Assembly: GCA_020736575.1 (NCBI GenBank)
Contig: JAGPYM010000003.1
Span: forward strand, 2,232,001-2,296,000
Source: Thelonectria olida
Lineage: Eukaryota > Ascomycota > Sordariomycetes > Hypocreales > Nectriaceae
Length of the DNA stretch: 64,000 bases
Direction of reading: 5' to 3'
Shown: one piece after another, positions 35,393-47,002 of the stretch
How positions within the stretch are numbered: the first letter of the stretch is position 1
Layout of the letters: the number at the start of each line of letters is the position of its first letter
Made by a program: the position numbers and the translations under genes
Notes under the pieces: model-generated
Told to the model about the DNA's origin: nothing
The model's input: the letters and a program-made list of their open reading frames with translations, nothing else
The model's database searches: none

Positions 35393-35977
35393 ATGCCTTC
35401 AATTCAGCGTTTGTTCGCTCGGGATACCGACAAGCCTGCCGACGATGGCTCTGACAATTTGATTAATCTCATGCTTGTCATCCTCGGCATCGTCTTCCTC
35501 GCTCTTATCCTCATTTCCATCCTCTTCTTCTTCCGCCGCGCTCGCCGCCTCCAAATGATGCGAGCCAAGGCTTTGGATGACGAAGAGGACGGCCTTCCTT
35601 CGTATTACGACGCCAAGCCTTACGGCAATAACCACCGTGGTCTCACCATTGAGACCAAGCACAATGGCCGCTCCAGCATCCTTGTCATTAACCGTGACAA
35701 CCATCCCATGCTTGCCAACCCCAACTCGCCTCCTCACTCTCCCGACAACGTTCCCGAGATTCACATCACCTTCCCCGATGAGCAGGACGACCAGGGACGT
35801 CCCAAGAGCGGGCGCGTTCTTGTCGTTCGCGTGGGCGACAATGCGACGGTCGGCATGGAGCCCATGAACGACGAGCAGCTGCCCGCTTACGAGAAGGAGG
35901 CCAAGGGCCAGTTCTACTCCATTGACATGAACCAGATCGGTGGCCTCAAGGAGAAGGACCGCTCGCAGTTCCAATAA
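35393..35977 (+). CDS. Single-pass membrane protein with two LPxY motifs
   Basis: This intronless gene codes for 194 residues. I do not recognise a named family. A short N-terminus precedes one strong hydrophobic helix (about residues 24-47, NLMLVILGIVFLALILISIL), then a basic stop-transfer patch (RRARRLQ). The cytoplasmic tail has an acidic patch next to LPSY (68-71) and a second motif, LPAY (163-166). LPxY and PPxY motifs bind WW domains of Rsp5/Nedd4 ubiquitin ligases. The layout resembles small yeast Rsp5 adaptors such as Rcr1 and Rcr2, but I see no further sequence match, so that is inference only. The C-rich codon use and clean frame support a real, well-expressed gene. Several upstream ATGs lie in its long leader. 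Confidence 0.85.
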   Translation: MPSIQRLFARDTDKPADDGSDNLINLMLVILGIVFLALILISILFFFRRARRLQMMRAKALDDEEDGLPSYYDAKPYGNNHRGLTIETKHNGRSSILVINRDNHPMLANPNSPPHSPDNVPEIHITFPDEQDDQGRPKSGRVLVVRVGDNATVGMEPMNDEQLPAYEKEAKGQFYSIDMNQIGGLKEKDRSQFQ

Positions 35978-37034
35978 GTGACGTACTCCAACGCACCTAA
36001 ATTTCCCATTCTCACACTCCCTCTCTCCCCGTCGTCGCCGGCGATGCTTTCTCGACACCGTCTGGACGATTTGTCATGACAGCCCTAGAATCCAACTCTT
36101 CTGGGGAACCTTTCACATCAAAACCTCAAAGGCCGACCAACCCTGGGTGCGCACCCTCTTCGCCGCACATTCCGGATGGGGCCACCAAAAGACCTTTTTC
36201 ACGACCCGTTATATATACCCATTAAGCTGCGGCTTTAATTTCGCAATGCTATCTCTCAATGGCCATCTTTCCCACACCTCCCTTCTGCTCCTGCCCCGTT
36301 CCCCCAACCCGACTCTTAACCAGTCAACAGCTACCACGGAATCAAGGTCCTCTGGAGGTACACAAAATGGAGAACTGTAGGGGAGTCTATTTGTATGGGG
36401 TTGCTATGCGCCTCGACCGGGACGTCAATTATAGAGCAAAAGGCGGGACCTTGCTCTTCCGTGGTAGCTGAAGGTGCGCGGCAGAAGCCGAGGTGGATTG
36501 CCTCATCACACCGTACATATTTTCCATCTGTCGTGGGGACAATCTTGGGACACAACACATAAGAGCCCTGTGGTATAGCTCCGTCTATATTCGATAGTGT
36601 ATAATTTCTTACTCAAAGCATTCACGCTTTTTATGACTTGATCATGGGTTCGCAATCTGGTCTCTTTGATGTCATTGTCTTAAGCTCAGAACGAGTGTGA
36701 CCACGAATACACTTGGGAGTAGAGTCCTGACGCTGATTGAGAATCCATTGAGCCTGACATCAAGACATGACGCCACAAGTGGTTCTGAAACCCAATGCGT
36801 TCGATGAGTACGTAGGTATGTGCTGTGCTAGGTAGTTTATCTGCTGTTGCGATCCCTGCAGATATAGAAACATACGTCCAATCGCCTGCCAGTTTCATCC
36901 CATCTAAGACGGTGGACTATTATTGGACGTTTATACAATTTGACATATTGACCTCTCTGCGCCAAGATGTCGATGCCGTGATTCATGGGGAGACCATCTG
37001 CCATTCTTCACTCGCCAACTATACCAAAAGTCGA
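35978..37034. other. Intergenic, convergent 3' ends
   Basis: This lies between the stop codons of the membrane-protein gene and the zinc-cluster factor. Nothing is recognised. Confidence 0.5.
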
Positions 37035-39931
37035 CTAACGACCAGTTGGGCGCGTGTATGCGTGTTCATTTGAACCGCTTCCATGTTCCGTGCTGTACCC
37101 GCTTGTGTATCGGGCCTGTTGCTCCCCCTGCTGTGTCTCTTCCGAAGTCGAAATCGGGAGATGCGCAGGGGGTTGGAAGACGCCCACGGAGTTCACGTTG
37201 TCGAAAGATGCGGCCGATGGCGCATCCGAGCCAACATTGAGAGCGTCGTCCGACGGCAGGAGATGGCCAAAGCTGGGCATCTGCATCATTTTGTTCGAGA
37301 TGAGTAAGAGGTCGTCTGTTGCGTCAAATGTGTCGACGTCGTCGGTCGGGGTGGGCTGTACGCCCTGGGCTTCAGCGAGAAACATGGGGAGACCAGGCGG
37401 TCCGTATTCCGCATCGAAGCCTCCTTCTTGCAGAGGCTCAGTTGCGGGCTTGGAGACGCCGAACCACCGGGCCGAGTCAATGGCTGGGTTGGTTTGCATT
37501 GTTCGTGCCTCTTCGACGGGCAACACAAAGGCCGTCTCGAGAATGTGTTGAGGGCCGGGCAATCTGATGGCACCCGTTGTCTGGGGTTTGGGCAGCGGGC
37601 TGAGGGGCTTCTGGTCGGCGTATTTGCGTGTCTTGTAGAACTGCTCAACTGCAGCCTTATTGCGGTCGTACTGGAGTGTCTCTGTTAGACTGGGGACGTT
37701 TGAGAAGGGGCAAGTCAACGCACAGTTTGCTGGTTCCGAGGAATAATCTGGCACCAGGACCTGCTAATCTTGAGAAGACTCTCGATCAGCCCTCGAATAT
37801 GGGGTTCATCCGCAGGTTCGCTCCTCCAGATCGGTGCGGTCGTGTGGTCAGCCAGATCTCGATAGAGGTTATGCTGCAACGCTGTCAAGAGAACGCGGAG
37901 GCATTGCGTTGTAAATTTGACCATGGAAGAGCATCCGACCAGCTTCAGCTTTCCAGCGTATGTCTCGGCCTCGAGTCTGTGCTGGAGCGTGTCGCAGAAC
38001 CGGGCGAGTGTCAGGGCATGCGCCACGGCCTGTTTTTGAGATTTCGTGACGAACTCGCGAGGCAACTTGCGGAGCAAATCGGCAGAAACCTGCTCTCTCA
38101 GACCGGGTAAGCAGAAGCTGTAGAGGTCCATGTGTACCGAAGCGAGACAGGTGTGGATGAAGACAAAGCCAGTCGCATACTCTGATGCCATGGCGCGGGC
38201 AATGTTGGCCTCGTTGGGCCTCAAGTCAGGGGGGAGGGACGCGTTGATCTGGGAGAGTTCGTTCTGGAACCCGTTGATGTTTGACATGACTTTCGATGGT
38301 TCGAGACAGGGCTTGTTAGCACCTTGACCGCCGCTCATCTTTCTGGCGGAGCTGTGCGAATATCGATCGTTGTTAGCCATGGTGGCGTTGGATGAAGCTG
38401 GAATGAAGACACTCACACCAAGATGCGATGCCTCACATCAATGAGGCGCAGCTGATATCCATGGATACCCATAGTCCCCTTGCTCGTGCCTGGGCTTTCA
38501 TTCATCCGTTCAACCACGACTGGTCGATCCTCTCTGAAATCCTCTTCGCGGCATGGGAGGCGGATCTTGACGATGTCGTCACGACACATGATGTACTCGT
38601 CGTACCCGCCTGCCAGCAGACGGTCCAGGTAGAAGAGCTGCCAAACAATGCGTCGCATCGTCTCCTGTTCTGCGAAGGACCGGTCGCGCGGCCGGACGTC
38701 CCAATTCACCTGGAGCCCGACCATGAGTCTAGTTGCGATTCCAAAGCATTGCCAGACCTTGGCCAGATGCCCGTGAAGGAAGTTGTGATAGCAGTTTAGG
38801 GCATACAGAATCATGATTTCCTCGTCAAAGCGGAAAATGCTGCGGAAAACGTAAAGCTCTATGTCGTCGCTGCATTTCATGGCAAAGACGCGACCAGCCT
38901 CGCACGGGTTGACAAAGAGACTCGTGACTGCGCACATTGCCGCAGCAGTTGCAGCTGGAAACTCGCCGTCCTGGCGGATGGTCTTTCATCAGTATAGTCC
39001 AGACGCAGCCACCAGAGGAGACGGATACGTACTTGAATCTCCTGATATACTTTGTTCCGGCGGAAAAAGCCCATGCATGGCATATAGTAGATGTACTCAA
39101 AGTAGGCATCCATATGCTTCATGATGATATCCTTTCGGAACAAGAGCTCCCTGGTGCTCGGTCAGAGGAGTGAATGAAGCGAAAACGGTTGGTCATCATA
39201 GTACACACTCAGCAGTGAGAGACGCAGCATTGATGGCGAGGACATGATTACTCCCAGCGTGATTGGCCGAAACAATGCTGGGGCCGGAAGAGCTCGCGTC
39301 TTGAGTCGAAGCAGGAGCATCGACGGGCCTGTCGGCCGAAGAGCTGACACGAACATTGGTAAACTTGCGCTTGGCTTGGGTGTATTCACAGACCAGATCC
39401 GACGCCTCGCATCTCTTGCATCTGGGAAGATGACCCGAGCATTTTGTCTTGTGCGAATGACACTCGCTGCATGCTCTTTGGGCACGCTTTCTTACCGTGC
39501 CTGCTTCTGTGTGGATAGGGGATGGGGTGGTTCTTGAGACTTTGCCTAGGAAGGGGAAGTTCTTAGTATGGGCGACACGGCTGTTACTTGGTCAAGCGGT
39601 TTCTTACCAGTAGAGGCTGAAGATGAGTCAGGATCGCTGAAAGGGCATGAGAGCTCGAGTCTGGCGCAATTGGAGCAAGGCCCGTTCCCTGGGTTGCCAG
39701 TGCATTTCACCTTCCAGGGGTCAACAGAGGTTTGAGTGTGTCTGTTGGTAGAGGCCTTACCTTGCGGAGTCTGCAAGTTCGACAACAGTCTTGGGCAGAG
39801 GGAGCTGTACGACGACGCTTGGTAGTTGGGGGTGGCAGGGGAGTTGCGATGAGGCAAGTGTTCTGGGGGCCTGGTACGGAAGTACTGGCATCCTTGGACT
39901 GGCCTGAAGGAGGAGGGTGAGGAGGGTCCAT
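37035..39931 (-). CDS. Transcription factor with two Zn2Cys6 clusters
   Basis: This is a fungal binuclear zinc-cluster transcription factor with two clusters. Seven exons are inferred: 39931-39761, 39710-39608, 39545-39209, 39150-39033, 38970-38417, 38351-37724 and 37670-37035, giving 848 residues. Cluster 1 has cysteines 50, 53, 60, 69, 72 and 79 (CRTCRLRKVKC, then CSNCARLELSC). Cluster 2 has cysteines 117, 120, 127, 134, 137 and 144 (CSECHSHKTKC, then CKRCEASDLVC), preceded by the basic RKRAQR. The fungal-specific middle homology domain covers about residues 204-430 (FEYIYYMPCMGFFRR, then WQCFGIATRLMVGLQVNWD). The target and pathway are unknown. Less certain points are the exon 3 donor and the exon 7 acceptor. 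The start is the first ATG in frame. Confidence 0.85.
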
Positions 39932-40598
39932 TACTCGAGGCACGAAGTAAGCAAGGCGGTCTGGGAGTCCAAGTTGACGACGAAGGAGAAGAACAACGTA
40001 GATGGCTTAACATGTCTCAAGTTGGCGAATGGCTCTACCAGCAACAAAAACAGCGAGAGCCGAACGTCAAGTAACTATGAATAAGTAGTTGCCTACTGCG
40101 TCTTCAACAGCTTGTCAACCAGCTTGAGATGGAACCGTGGTCAGCACTAGAATCGGGGACCTGAAGCTGATGACCGGTTCTCGCGTGCTCGCGGCAGCAG
40201 AGACGATCCATGAGCCCGACTGTCAGCTCACAAGCCATCTACTAGACTATAAACAGAGCTGCCATCTAGGACAATAGCGAGTCAGATGACCATCAACTGG
40301 CTTCGGGGACCTGTTACGCCCCCAATCCCAACACGAGCATCTGACAGCGCCGAGCACAGTGATGTTCATTGCCGACCACAGATGAATGCCGAAGATGGGT
40401 CCCGGTAGGATCACCGACAGCCTCCGAGTACGGGGAAACTCACATCATGGCCCGGCGCTGTTGATAGATGGATGCATGACAATCCGCGATGACTAATTCT
40501 TCCAGTCTACAAGTATTTACATGAAGTAGGAACCCGAAGGACCACGAAGCATAACCAAAGAAAACAAGCTCGAAGAGATTCCAAGTGGGAGCAAGAGC
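39932..40598. other. Intergenic, promoter of the double zinc-cluster factor
   Basis: This holds the upstream region of the transcription factor and the 3' end of the cysteine-rich gene. Nothing else is recognised. Confidence 0.45.
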
Positions 40599-41189
40599 CT
40601 ACAGCGGCGTGGCAGTCTGGCCAGGCTCAACCGTCACAGTCGGCAAATCCGACGGACACAGAATCATGGCGCAGATGCACAGATCGGCGCGACGGCACAC
40701 GACGGCCCCGGCCGCCGGCTCGCAGCAGCAGCACGTCTCCTCCTCGCCGGCCGTCGCCGTCGCCGTGACGGTCGTCGTGGGCGTGGCAATCTCCATGGTC
40801 GTCGTCAGCGTCGGAGCGTCGGTCGGACACGCGACGGCCGGGCAGAAGCAGCCCTCGTCTCTGGCGCGGGCCTCGCACACGATGGCCGGGATCTGCGGGT
40901 TGCAGCAGCAGCACTCTTCCTCGTCGCCGGCGCGCTTCTCCGGCTCGCCGACGGTGAGCGTGGGAGTTGCCGTCGCAGCGCCCGTCGTGGCGGGCCACAC
41001 GGTGGGAGCGTCGGCGGGACAGACGACGGCGGCGCAGAAGCAGCCCTCGTCCTTTTCGCGGGCCTCGCACACGATGGAGTTGGACGAGATGTCGCAGCAG
41101 CAGCAGGCTTCGGACCTGTCGCTGGCCGGGGCTGCGAGGACGGCGGAGCTGCTGGCGAGGAGGGTGCAGGCGAGTGAGAGGAAGCGCAT
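40599..41189 (-). CDS. Secreted cysteine-rich protein with three CCCC repeats
   Basis: This intronless ORF codes for 196 residues of no family known to me. A signal peptide is clear (MRFLSLACTLLASSSAVLA). Three repeats follow at about residues 27-63, 91-127 and 151-184. Each has the pattern CCCC, 8 residues, C, 8 (5 in the third), C-x-C, 4 residues, C, then P-x-D-x-P-T. That is eight cysteines per repeat and 24 in all. Repeats 1 and 2 share long blocks such as VCEAR-x-x-DEGCFC. The linkers are Thr/Ala/Pro-rich and probably O-glycosylated. A KR dipeptide (85-86) before repeat 2 could be a Kex2 site. The product is probably a cell-wall or secreted protein, or an effector-like protein. The pattern does not match hydrophobins or CFEM proteins. 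Confidence 0.85.
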   Translation of the reverse strand: MRFLSLACTLLASSSAVLAAPASDRSEACCCCDISSNSIVCEAREKDEGCFCAAVVCPADAPTVWPATTGAATATPTLTVGEPEKRAGDEEECCCCNPQIPAIVCEARARDEGCFCPAVACPTDAPTLTTTMEIATPTTTVTATATAGEEETCCCCEPAAGAVVCRRADLCICAMILCPSDLPTVTVEPGQTATPL

Positions 41190-42669
41190 CTTGTCGGTGG
41201 GATAGCTGTATGTACCTAGGTTGCGTATCGAGACTTGCAGTTTCCAAAGCAGGGAACCGTGAGAATAGGTCTGTCACGAGAAGTAGGCTTGGGTCGTGTT
41301 TGTTTGTTTGTTTGTTTGTTGGTGTGCGAGTGAGTCGATGAAACGGACGTTTAGATGGTGAGCGACTCCAAACGACACTCATACATATATATATATATAA
41401 TCAAACCCCAGTCCTCAAAGTACCGCCATGCTACATTGAAAGAAAATCTCCGAGCCTCCTCCAATACGTCAGCTTATTCACAACCTTTTGATCAACATCA
41501 CAGCTGGGGTCCAAGTATGAAAGTGGCGTCGATCAAGGACCAGATTGAACCTTGGCTTGGGCCCCTGATCCTTCAAGTGTCGGTCGGTACGGCATCAATT
41601 GCTATGCAATATACCCCAAACCACCACTGTTGACAGAAAATACCTCTCAGGCCGTGTGCCCGGGCAGGATCCTTTGCAAAGCCTCAATATAACAGCCTCG
41701 TATTGTCTTGTTGCTCGGTTCGCATGCCATATGTCATTGGTTGTCAACCGCAAAAGCTACTGGTTAAGGTAACCGAACTATTCGTAGATATTTGCTCCTA
41801 AAATGGATCTGAGTCCGTCTCGCATTCCGCAACGGGGAGCCACTGACGAACGCGGATCGACGCCCCAACGACGATCCTGACAGCTCCAGGAGACATGTTT
41901 GTTGTGACGACAAAGGACAGCAGCCAAAGCGGCTCTTCATCTTTGTCCACTCCCGTCCACACACAGTGATGCCGCTTCGCACTGTTGCTGTCCTCTTCGG
42001 ATCGACACATTCTTGTGGACCCCAACCTCGTAATAACTCTCAAACAACCACAACATGGGTGATGCTCAAAGACGCAAATTACACTGATTGTCAGGACCAT
42101 TCCTCCCCAAACAACCAACGACATCATACTGTGGATATTCGGCCACCTCGGACCATGGCCTCTCAGAGGGATCTGCGCCCATCAGATGACTAGAAACGAT
42201 ATCAGACGCGTGAACGTAAGCAATTTACCTCGTCTCGAATAAGTCTTTTCTTTCATTGCCAAGGCCCAAGCTGACCAGCTGTACTTGCAGCAAGCCAATC
42301 ACCTCCTCCAAGTCCATTATTCAACTCAGCCACCGTCACGGGCAAAAGGCACTCCAAAGAAGAGGCGAGTAGGAATGAACAAGATCAACATGCTTTGCAT
42401 CTTTCATTTCATCAATGTCCCGTTGAGGCCCAAATAAACTATCCGACATTCCATCACACGTCATCTTTTGAATCCTTTCCAGCTGCGAACAAAAGTGCTT
42501 CAACAATCCGTCATAGACTACGCAACACTGCCGAACATAGGTAACATAAGTAAGAAACCGCAACATAATGCCTCTTTGGGCGGCCCAATTCCCGAATCAA
42601 AAATAGAAACCAAGTCGTACAATTACACCGAGACCAATAGCCAGTCATTCATAAATAAAAGAAAACGCT
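41190..42669. other. Intergenic, 3' side of pacC
   Basis: This contains a GTTT tetranucleotide repeat (about 41,297-41,320) and an AT repeat (about 41,384-41,398) upstream of the cysteine-rich gene, then the likely pacC 3' UTR. The 109-codon ORF at 41,798 has no recognisable feature. Confidence 0.45.
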
Positions 42670-44611
42670 CTAAGCACCAGGCATGCGGAGAACAGGGTAC
42701 AGCGAAGTACCCTCCCGAGCGGCGCTGATGGGAGGAAGTTCCCTCGAAGGGCTCGAATGGCCTCTCGAGTCCACATCCATAGCATCGCCATGAGATGATG
42801 GTCGGCGCTCCGGCTCTTGCTCAAAGTCCTTGCGGTCCAGGCGACCTCGGACGTACTCTCGCAGAGTCTCAATGAGACGCATATTCTCCACCCACCGATC
42901 ATACTGCTCGTCTCGCTCACGGGTAGCATCGCTGACGTCCGACTCGGACGACGGAGATCCCACTGACAGAGCAGACTCGTTAGCCTTGGGCGTGGCGGCG
43001 CCACTAGTGTCCTCATGGGGTCGGGGAAGAGGACCGCCACGTGCTCGCTGGAGCATACCGCCAGAGTAACGGCGGCGCTCGTTGGTCTCAAAGCTGGGTC
43101 CAAGAGTCGTCGTAGTAGAGTGGCCGAAGCCCTGGCTGACAGCGGGAAGGCTAGTAGGCAAGGTAGGGTACATGATGGGGCCCGATGCCGTCGATCCGTG
43201 TCGCGACTGAGGAGACATGGCCGAGGACGATGGGCTGGGAGAGTGTCCAGAGGTGTAAGACATGGAGCTAGACGGCGGCGTGACGGCAGGAGTTCCGGTG
43301 GAGGAGATGGCTGTCAGAGGCGAAGCCATGCTAGCCGCAGACACATGGTAACCGTCGGTTGTCATTGGCATGCCAGTGGGGGAACGATGAGCAGTCGGGG
43401 GTGAAGGAGTGCCACGGTAACCATAGTGATCCCCGTTGTGAATGTGGACGCCAGCAGTTGCGTGGCTAGAGTTCTCGTAGATGGTATCTTGCATCTGGCC
43501 AAGGAGATTGTCGATGTGGATGAGATCCTTCTGGGTTCGCGCATTGGGCATGGGCAGGTAGTATTGCTGCGCCAAGGGATTCTGACTGGGAGCAGGGGCT
43601 CCGTGAGCCACAGGCGCAGCAGCTGGTTGGGGCATGTAGGCCTCTGTAGCCAGAGGACCGTTGGGAATAGAAAGAGCGCCGTGCAATGGAGTGAGAGAAC
43701 GGCCAATCTGGCTATAAGACGAGGGGTCAATCATGCGGCGCTTGGCCTCGCCGAAGAACTCATTGAGCGCATCAATGGCAGTACGCTTGCGGTCGTAACC
43801 TCCCGAGGGGGCAGCATTGTAGCCAAGGTGCTCTGTACGGGCATTGTTGACAGGCGGCTGGTTGAAGTAGAGACCATAGTTAGTCGAGGGTTGAGGAGCG
43901 TAGTAGCCACCGGGTGGAGGAGCTGGCTGGTAAGATGGGTTGGGCCGCATTTGACCAGTGTGATCATAGTAACTAGAAGGTCCTGGGTGAAGATTAGCAT
44001 TGCGAGTAGAATAACGGCTATTCGCCCGGGGTGAGAGAGGGTAGGAATGCAACATACCCTTGGGAGGTTGTGGCCTGTAGTTCAGTCCACCCTGAGGATC
44101 CTGGTTTGGGCGAACGAGAACCGAATCGTCGGCATGAGTCTTGACATGCTTCTTCAAGTCCTGAGGGCGCTTGAAGGACTTGCCGCAAAACTCACACTTG
44201 TGAGGCTTCAGAGGCACATGCACACGGATGTGGGAAGTGATGTGATCTCGCTTGACCGTAGTAGTACGGCAGGAGTTCCACTGGCAAGTCAAGTTGAGGT
44301 TGTTGGTGCTCTTGCGGCCAACATGGCGCTCACAAATGTGCTCCTGAAGAAGGGTGTTAGTGTACCGGCCTTGTCGAGACGTCAAGGGGTCTTCGACTTA
44401 CATAGAGCAGCTCGGGAGTACCAAACTTCTGGTTGCAGGCATTCCAGCGGCAGATGAGGGTTTCGTCGGGTGGGTGTGAAGGCGTGGCACTGCTCTGAGA
44501 AGTGTTTGAAGCTGCACTGGGCGCAGGAGTGGCCGACTTGGAATCACTGGGGTTGCTGGACGACGAGGGCGTCGTCGACTGCTGTGGCTGTTGCTGGTCT
44601 GAGGGAGACAT
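42670..44611 (-). CDS. pacC: pH-response transcription factor PacC/Rim101
   Basis: PacC activates alkaline-expressed genes and represses acid-expressed ones by binding GCCARG. It is activated by two-step proteolysis through the Pal pathway. Exons 44611-44402, 44343-44058 and 43982-42670 give 602 residues. Three C2H2 fingers lie at about residues 54-150. Finger 1 is [19 protein letters not shown] and is interrupted by intron 1. Finger 2 starts [19 protein letters not shown], and finger 3 is [21 protein letters not shown]. The second intron is open in frame, but removing it restores the PacC sequence [15 protein letters not shown] segment [16 protein letters not shown], then [13 protein letters not shown], probably covers the signalling-protease box. 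The conserved C-terminus includes [19 protein letters not shown]. Dense GCCAAG sites lie upstream. Confidence 0.96.
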
Positions 44612-44971
44612 GATCGGAGTATCTATTTGGCCGGAGCCGGAAGGGTAGGGGCGTCAGGGCGCGAATGGTGGGTGACGAATGACGCGGGCGCAAGCCGTAG
44701 CTGCTGCTGTTAGAGACCAGGCGCGACTGTGCGTTGAAGTGCCTGGTAGGCGCAAGCGAAATGCGGGCGGGCTAAAGTTGAGCAACGGCAGGAAACAACC
44801 GTCAGAACAACAACGTCTGGCTCGATTCTGAAGAGGACAAATCGGAGAGCAGACTTGAAGTTTAGATGTTCAGAAGAGAAAGAAAACGTCGTCCTGGAAG
44901 ACTCCGGGGGCAACAGCTCCCTTTACATTTGCGCAAAAGTCTGGGCAAGAGGGCAGGAGTGAGCGGAAAGT

Positions 44972-44995
44972 CTTGGCGGTCTTGGCGGTCTTGGC
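44972..44995 (-). promoter_or_regulatory. Three tandem PacC sites (GCCAAG, 9-base period)
   Basis: CTTGGC occurs at 44972-44977, 44981-44986 and 44990-44995, so on the pacC strand GCCAAG repeats three times at exactly nine-base steps. They lie about 360-385 bases upstream of the pacC start. GCCARG is the established PacC binding hexamer, and pacC autoregulation is known. Confidence 0.8.
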
Positions 44996-45108
44996 GATGA
45001 TTACAAAGTCGCCCTTTTGGCGAGGTACTTGGTTTCCCACCACAGACGCTTGGGCGAGGACGTACCTCCTGCTCTCGGTACGCCGAGTCTGTGGGCGGAG
45101 AGAACGGT

Positions 45109-45130
45109 GCCAAGACCGCCAAGGCTTGGC
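45109..45130. promoter_or_regulatory. Second PacC site cluster
   Basis: GCCAAG occurs at 45109-45114 and 45118-45123, again nine bases apart, and CTTGGC at 45125-45130. Confidence 0.75.
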
Positions 45131-45950
45131 AGTCTGGGCACTGCCCCTCATCGGCGCTCTTCGATTGGCGGCAGCGGCCCCTCTCACCTTTGGGCCTCAC
45201 ACAGGCTGCGTCAAGCATTGTGATTCGGCCACCAAACGTCACCTGAGCCATTCCCCTTCCCCCATTCAACCCTTTCCTCTCCTCATTCTGGTTTCACACG
45301 GGCGGGAGAGTGTGGTGCAGAGGCGACTTGTGAATGTCCTTGTTCGAACTCGTCAGTCAGTCGCACTCAATAGTTGATGAATGAAATCGGTCATGGCCTG
45401 GCTTCAATCCTCCCACGCACGAATATCCAAATAATATCAAGGCCTGAAGGAAACATGTTCCGAGCTGTGGGGCACGCCCTGTCGCCTGCCGCTGCCCGAA
45501 TGGATCGTGTCGTTATTAATTACCAACTGGCAACGTATCGAGAACCTTTTCGCGACAGGACAGGCCTGGAAGCTGGTTGCCTCCCCAGTGCCCAGCCTGA
45601 ATGTCAGGTACAAATAGGTGTGTGACTTGAGGGATATCCCTATTCGTACGGATTGTCGTGTCGTGGGCTGACGTTGGCTCAAAACTGCGGCCTGGCTCCG
45701 TTCCAGAAGAGGTCGTTGTTACGTTATCGCTAGACTTGATGGCCTAACAATATGAATACTGCAGACACAGCGCTTGAAAGAATTCAATCAACTCAATCGC
45801 TCATTACCAACTCGACCAGACTCGATCAACTCGACTCGAACACGAACTTGCAGTTGGCTACGCGTACCTCGTACGGATACTCCATGTCGATCAACAAAGA
45901 CATTCACTCTCTCGAGAGATAAGTCGGGAAATAGCCTTCTCCTTTAGCCT

Positions 45951-45960
45951 CTTGGCCAAG
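45951..45960. promoter_or_regulatory. Palindromic PacC double site
   Basis: cttggccaag is a perfect palindrome made of two overlapping GCCAAG hexamers. Confidence 0.6.
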
Positions 45961-46273
45961 ACGGGCTGCCACACGACTCAAGCATTCGTGGCCCTCAAGC
46001 CACTACCAGAATACCAAGAGATGATTGATGAGCCGTCATCACGACAACGAAAACAGAAGCAAGCTTTCCCGTTCGCCAAGAGAAACGCCCCCGTTGCCCC
46101 CTTTTAACTCACGAGACCACGCGTTTGGTACAGTTATGATGCTATTATCGCCTTGTGGCCTTGCTTCTCCGTGCCGCCGAGGAATCTGCCAAGCACATGA
46201 ACGTCTCGTCCTCTCATGTAACGAGACTTTTTCCCGCCTGCCTCAAATCTTCAGCAGCACCTGCCCCCAGTTT

Positions 46274-46413
46274 CTTGGCACTTTCCTTCTCTTGGCCCCC
46301 TCCTTCTCCATTTTGGCTCTTTTCCTTGGCCTGGCTTGGCGTCTTTTCTAGCGTCTTGGCGCCTCGAAAGTCCCCAGTTTGCCAAGACGCCGCCAAGACG
46401 CCCCAGGGCCAAG
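46274..46413. promoter_or_regulatory. Dense PacC-site array
   Basis: Within 140 bases, CTTGGC starts at about 46274, 46291, 46325, 46335 and 46355, and GCCAAG at 46381, 46392 and 46408. This is eight hexamers in both orientations, 1.7-1.8 kb before pacC. Confidence 0.65.
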
Positions 46414-47002
46414 AGAAAATAATTGCTCCACCCACAACGCGATGCGGCGGCGGGCGGCAGCTTTCTCCCTCCCTTTCAGCTGGGCGGCAGGTGATGAGAC
46501 GCGGAGAAGGCGGGTGTATCAATCATCGCTTGCCCATCTCCGGGTCTGCCATTGCATTGTGAATCTCAAAACGTGTCAAGTTGGGTCAAGCTAGGATATT
46601 GCGTCAATTCGCCTCTGTCGCACCCAAGGGAGAAGACATCCTGCCAAGACCTTCTCTTTCACTCACAGCCACGTTCGCCCACGGTCCCTCTTCCATCTGA
46701 TCCTCCCCCCCCGTCGGAGATTCAAAACCACGCGAGATGTAAGTTACGAAGTGCAGTAGCTTGTTGCCGTGCCCTCGCCCTCTCCAAGAAGTTACCGTAC
46801 CAGGGGGTAGGTACAACGTAATGGACCGAGTGAGCGGACGCTCTCCGCCCCCGCGGAAGCCCTAAGTCCAGCTCCAATTAATTATTTCGCCCGTCCTCTT
46901 TTCATCTTTTGGCCTTCCGAAAGCTCCGAGAGCATGGGACTCGGAGGTTGAGAGGGTAATGATGGTCCGGTAGCGGTAAGGTGCAGGGCGACGGGCTCCG
47001 TC

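Noticed and set aside
35399..36058. 219-codon minus-strand ORF opposite the LPxY membrane protein
   Set aside because: It covers almost the same bases as a well-supported gene and has no own features.
43983..44057. Open 25-codon insert in PacC after PPKG
   Set aside because: It has gtatgt donor, gctaat branch-like word and cag acceptor; removal restores the known PacC join.
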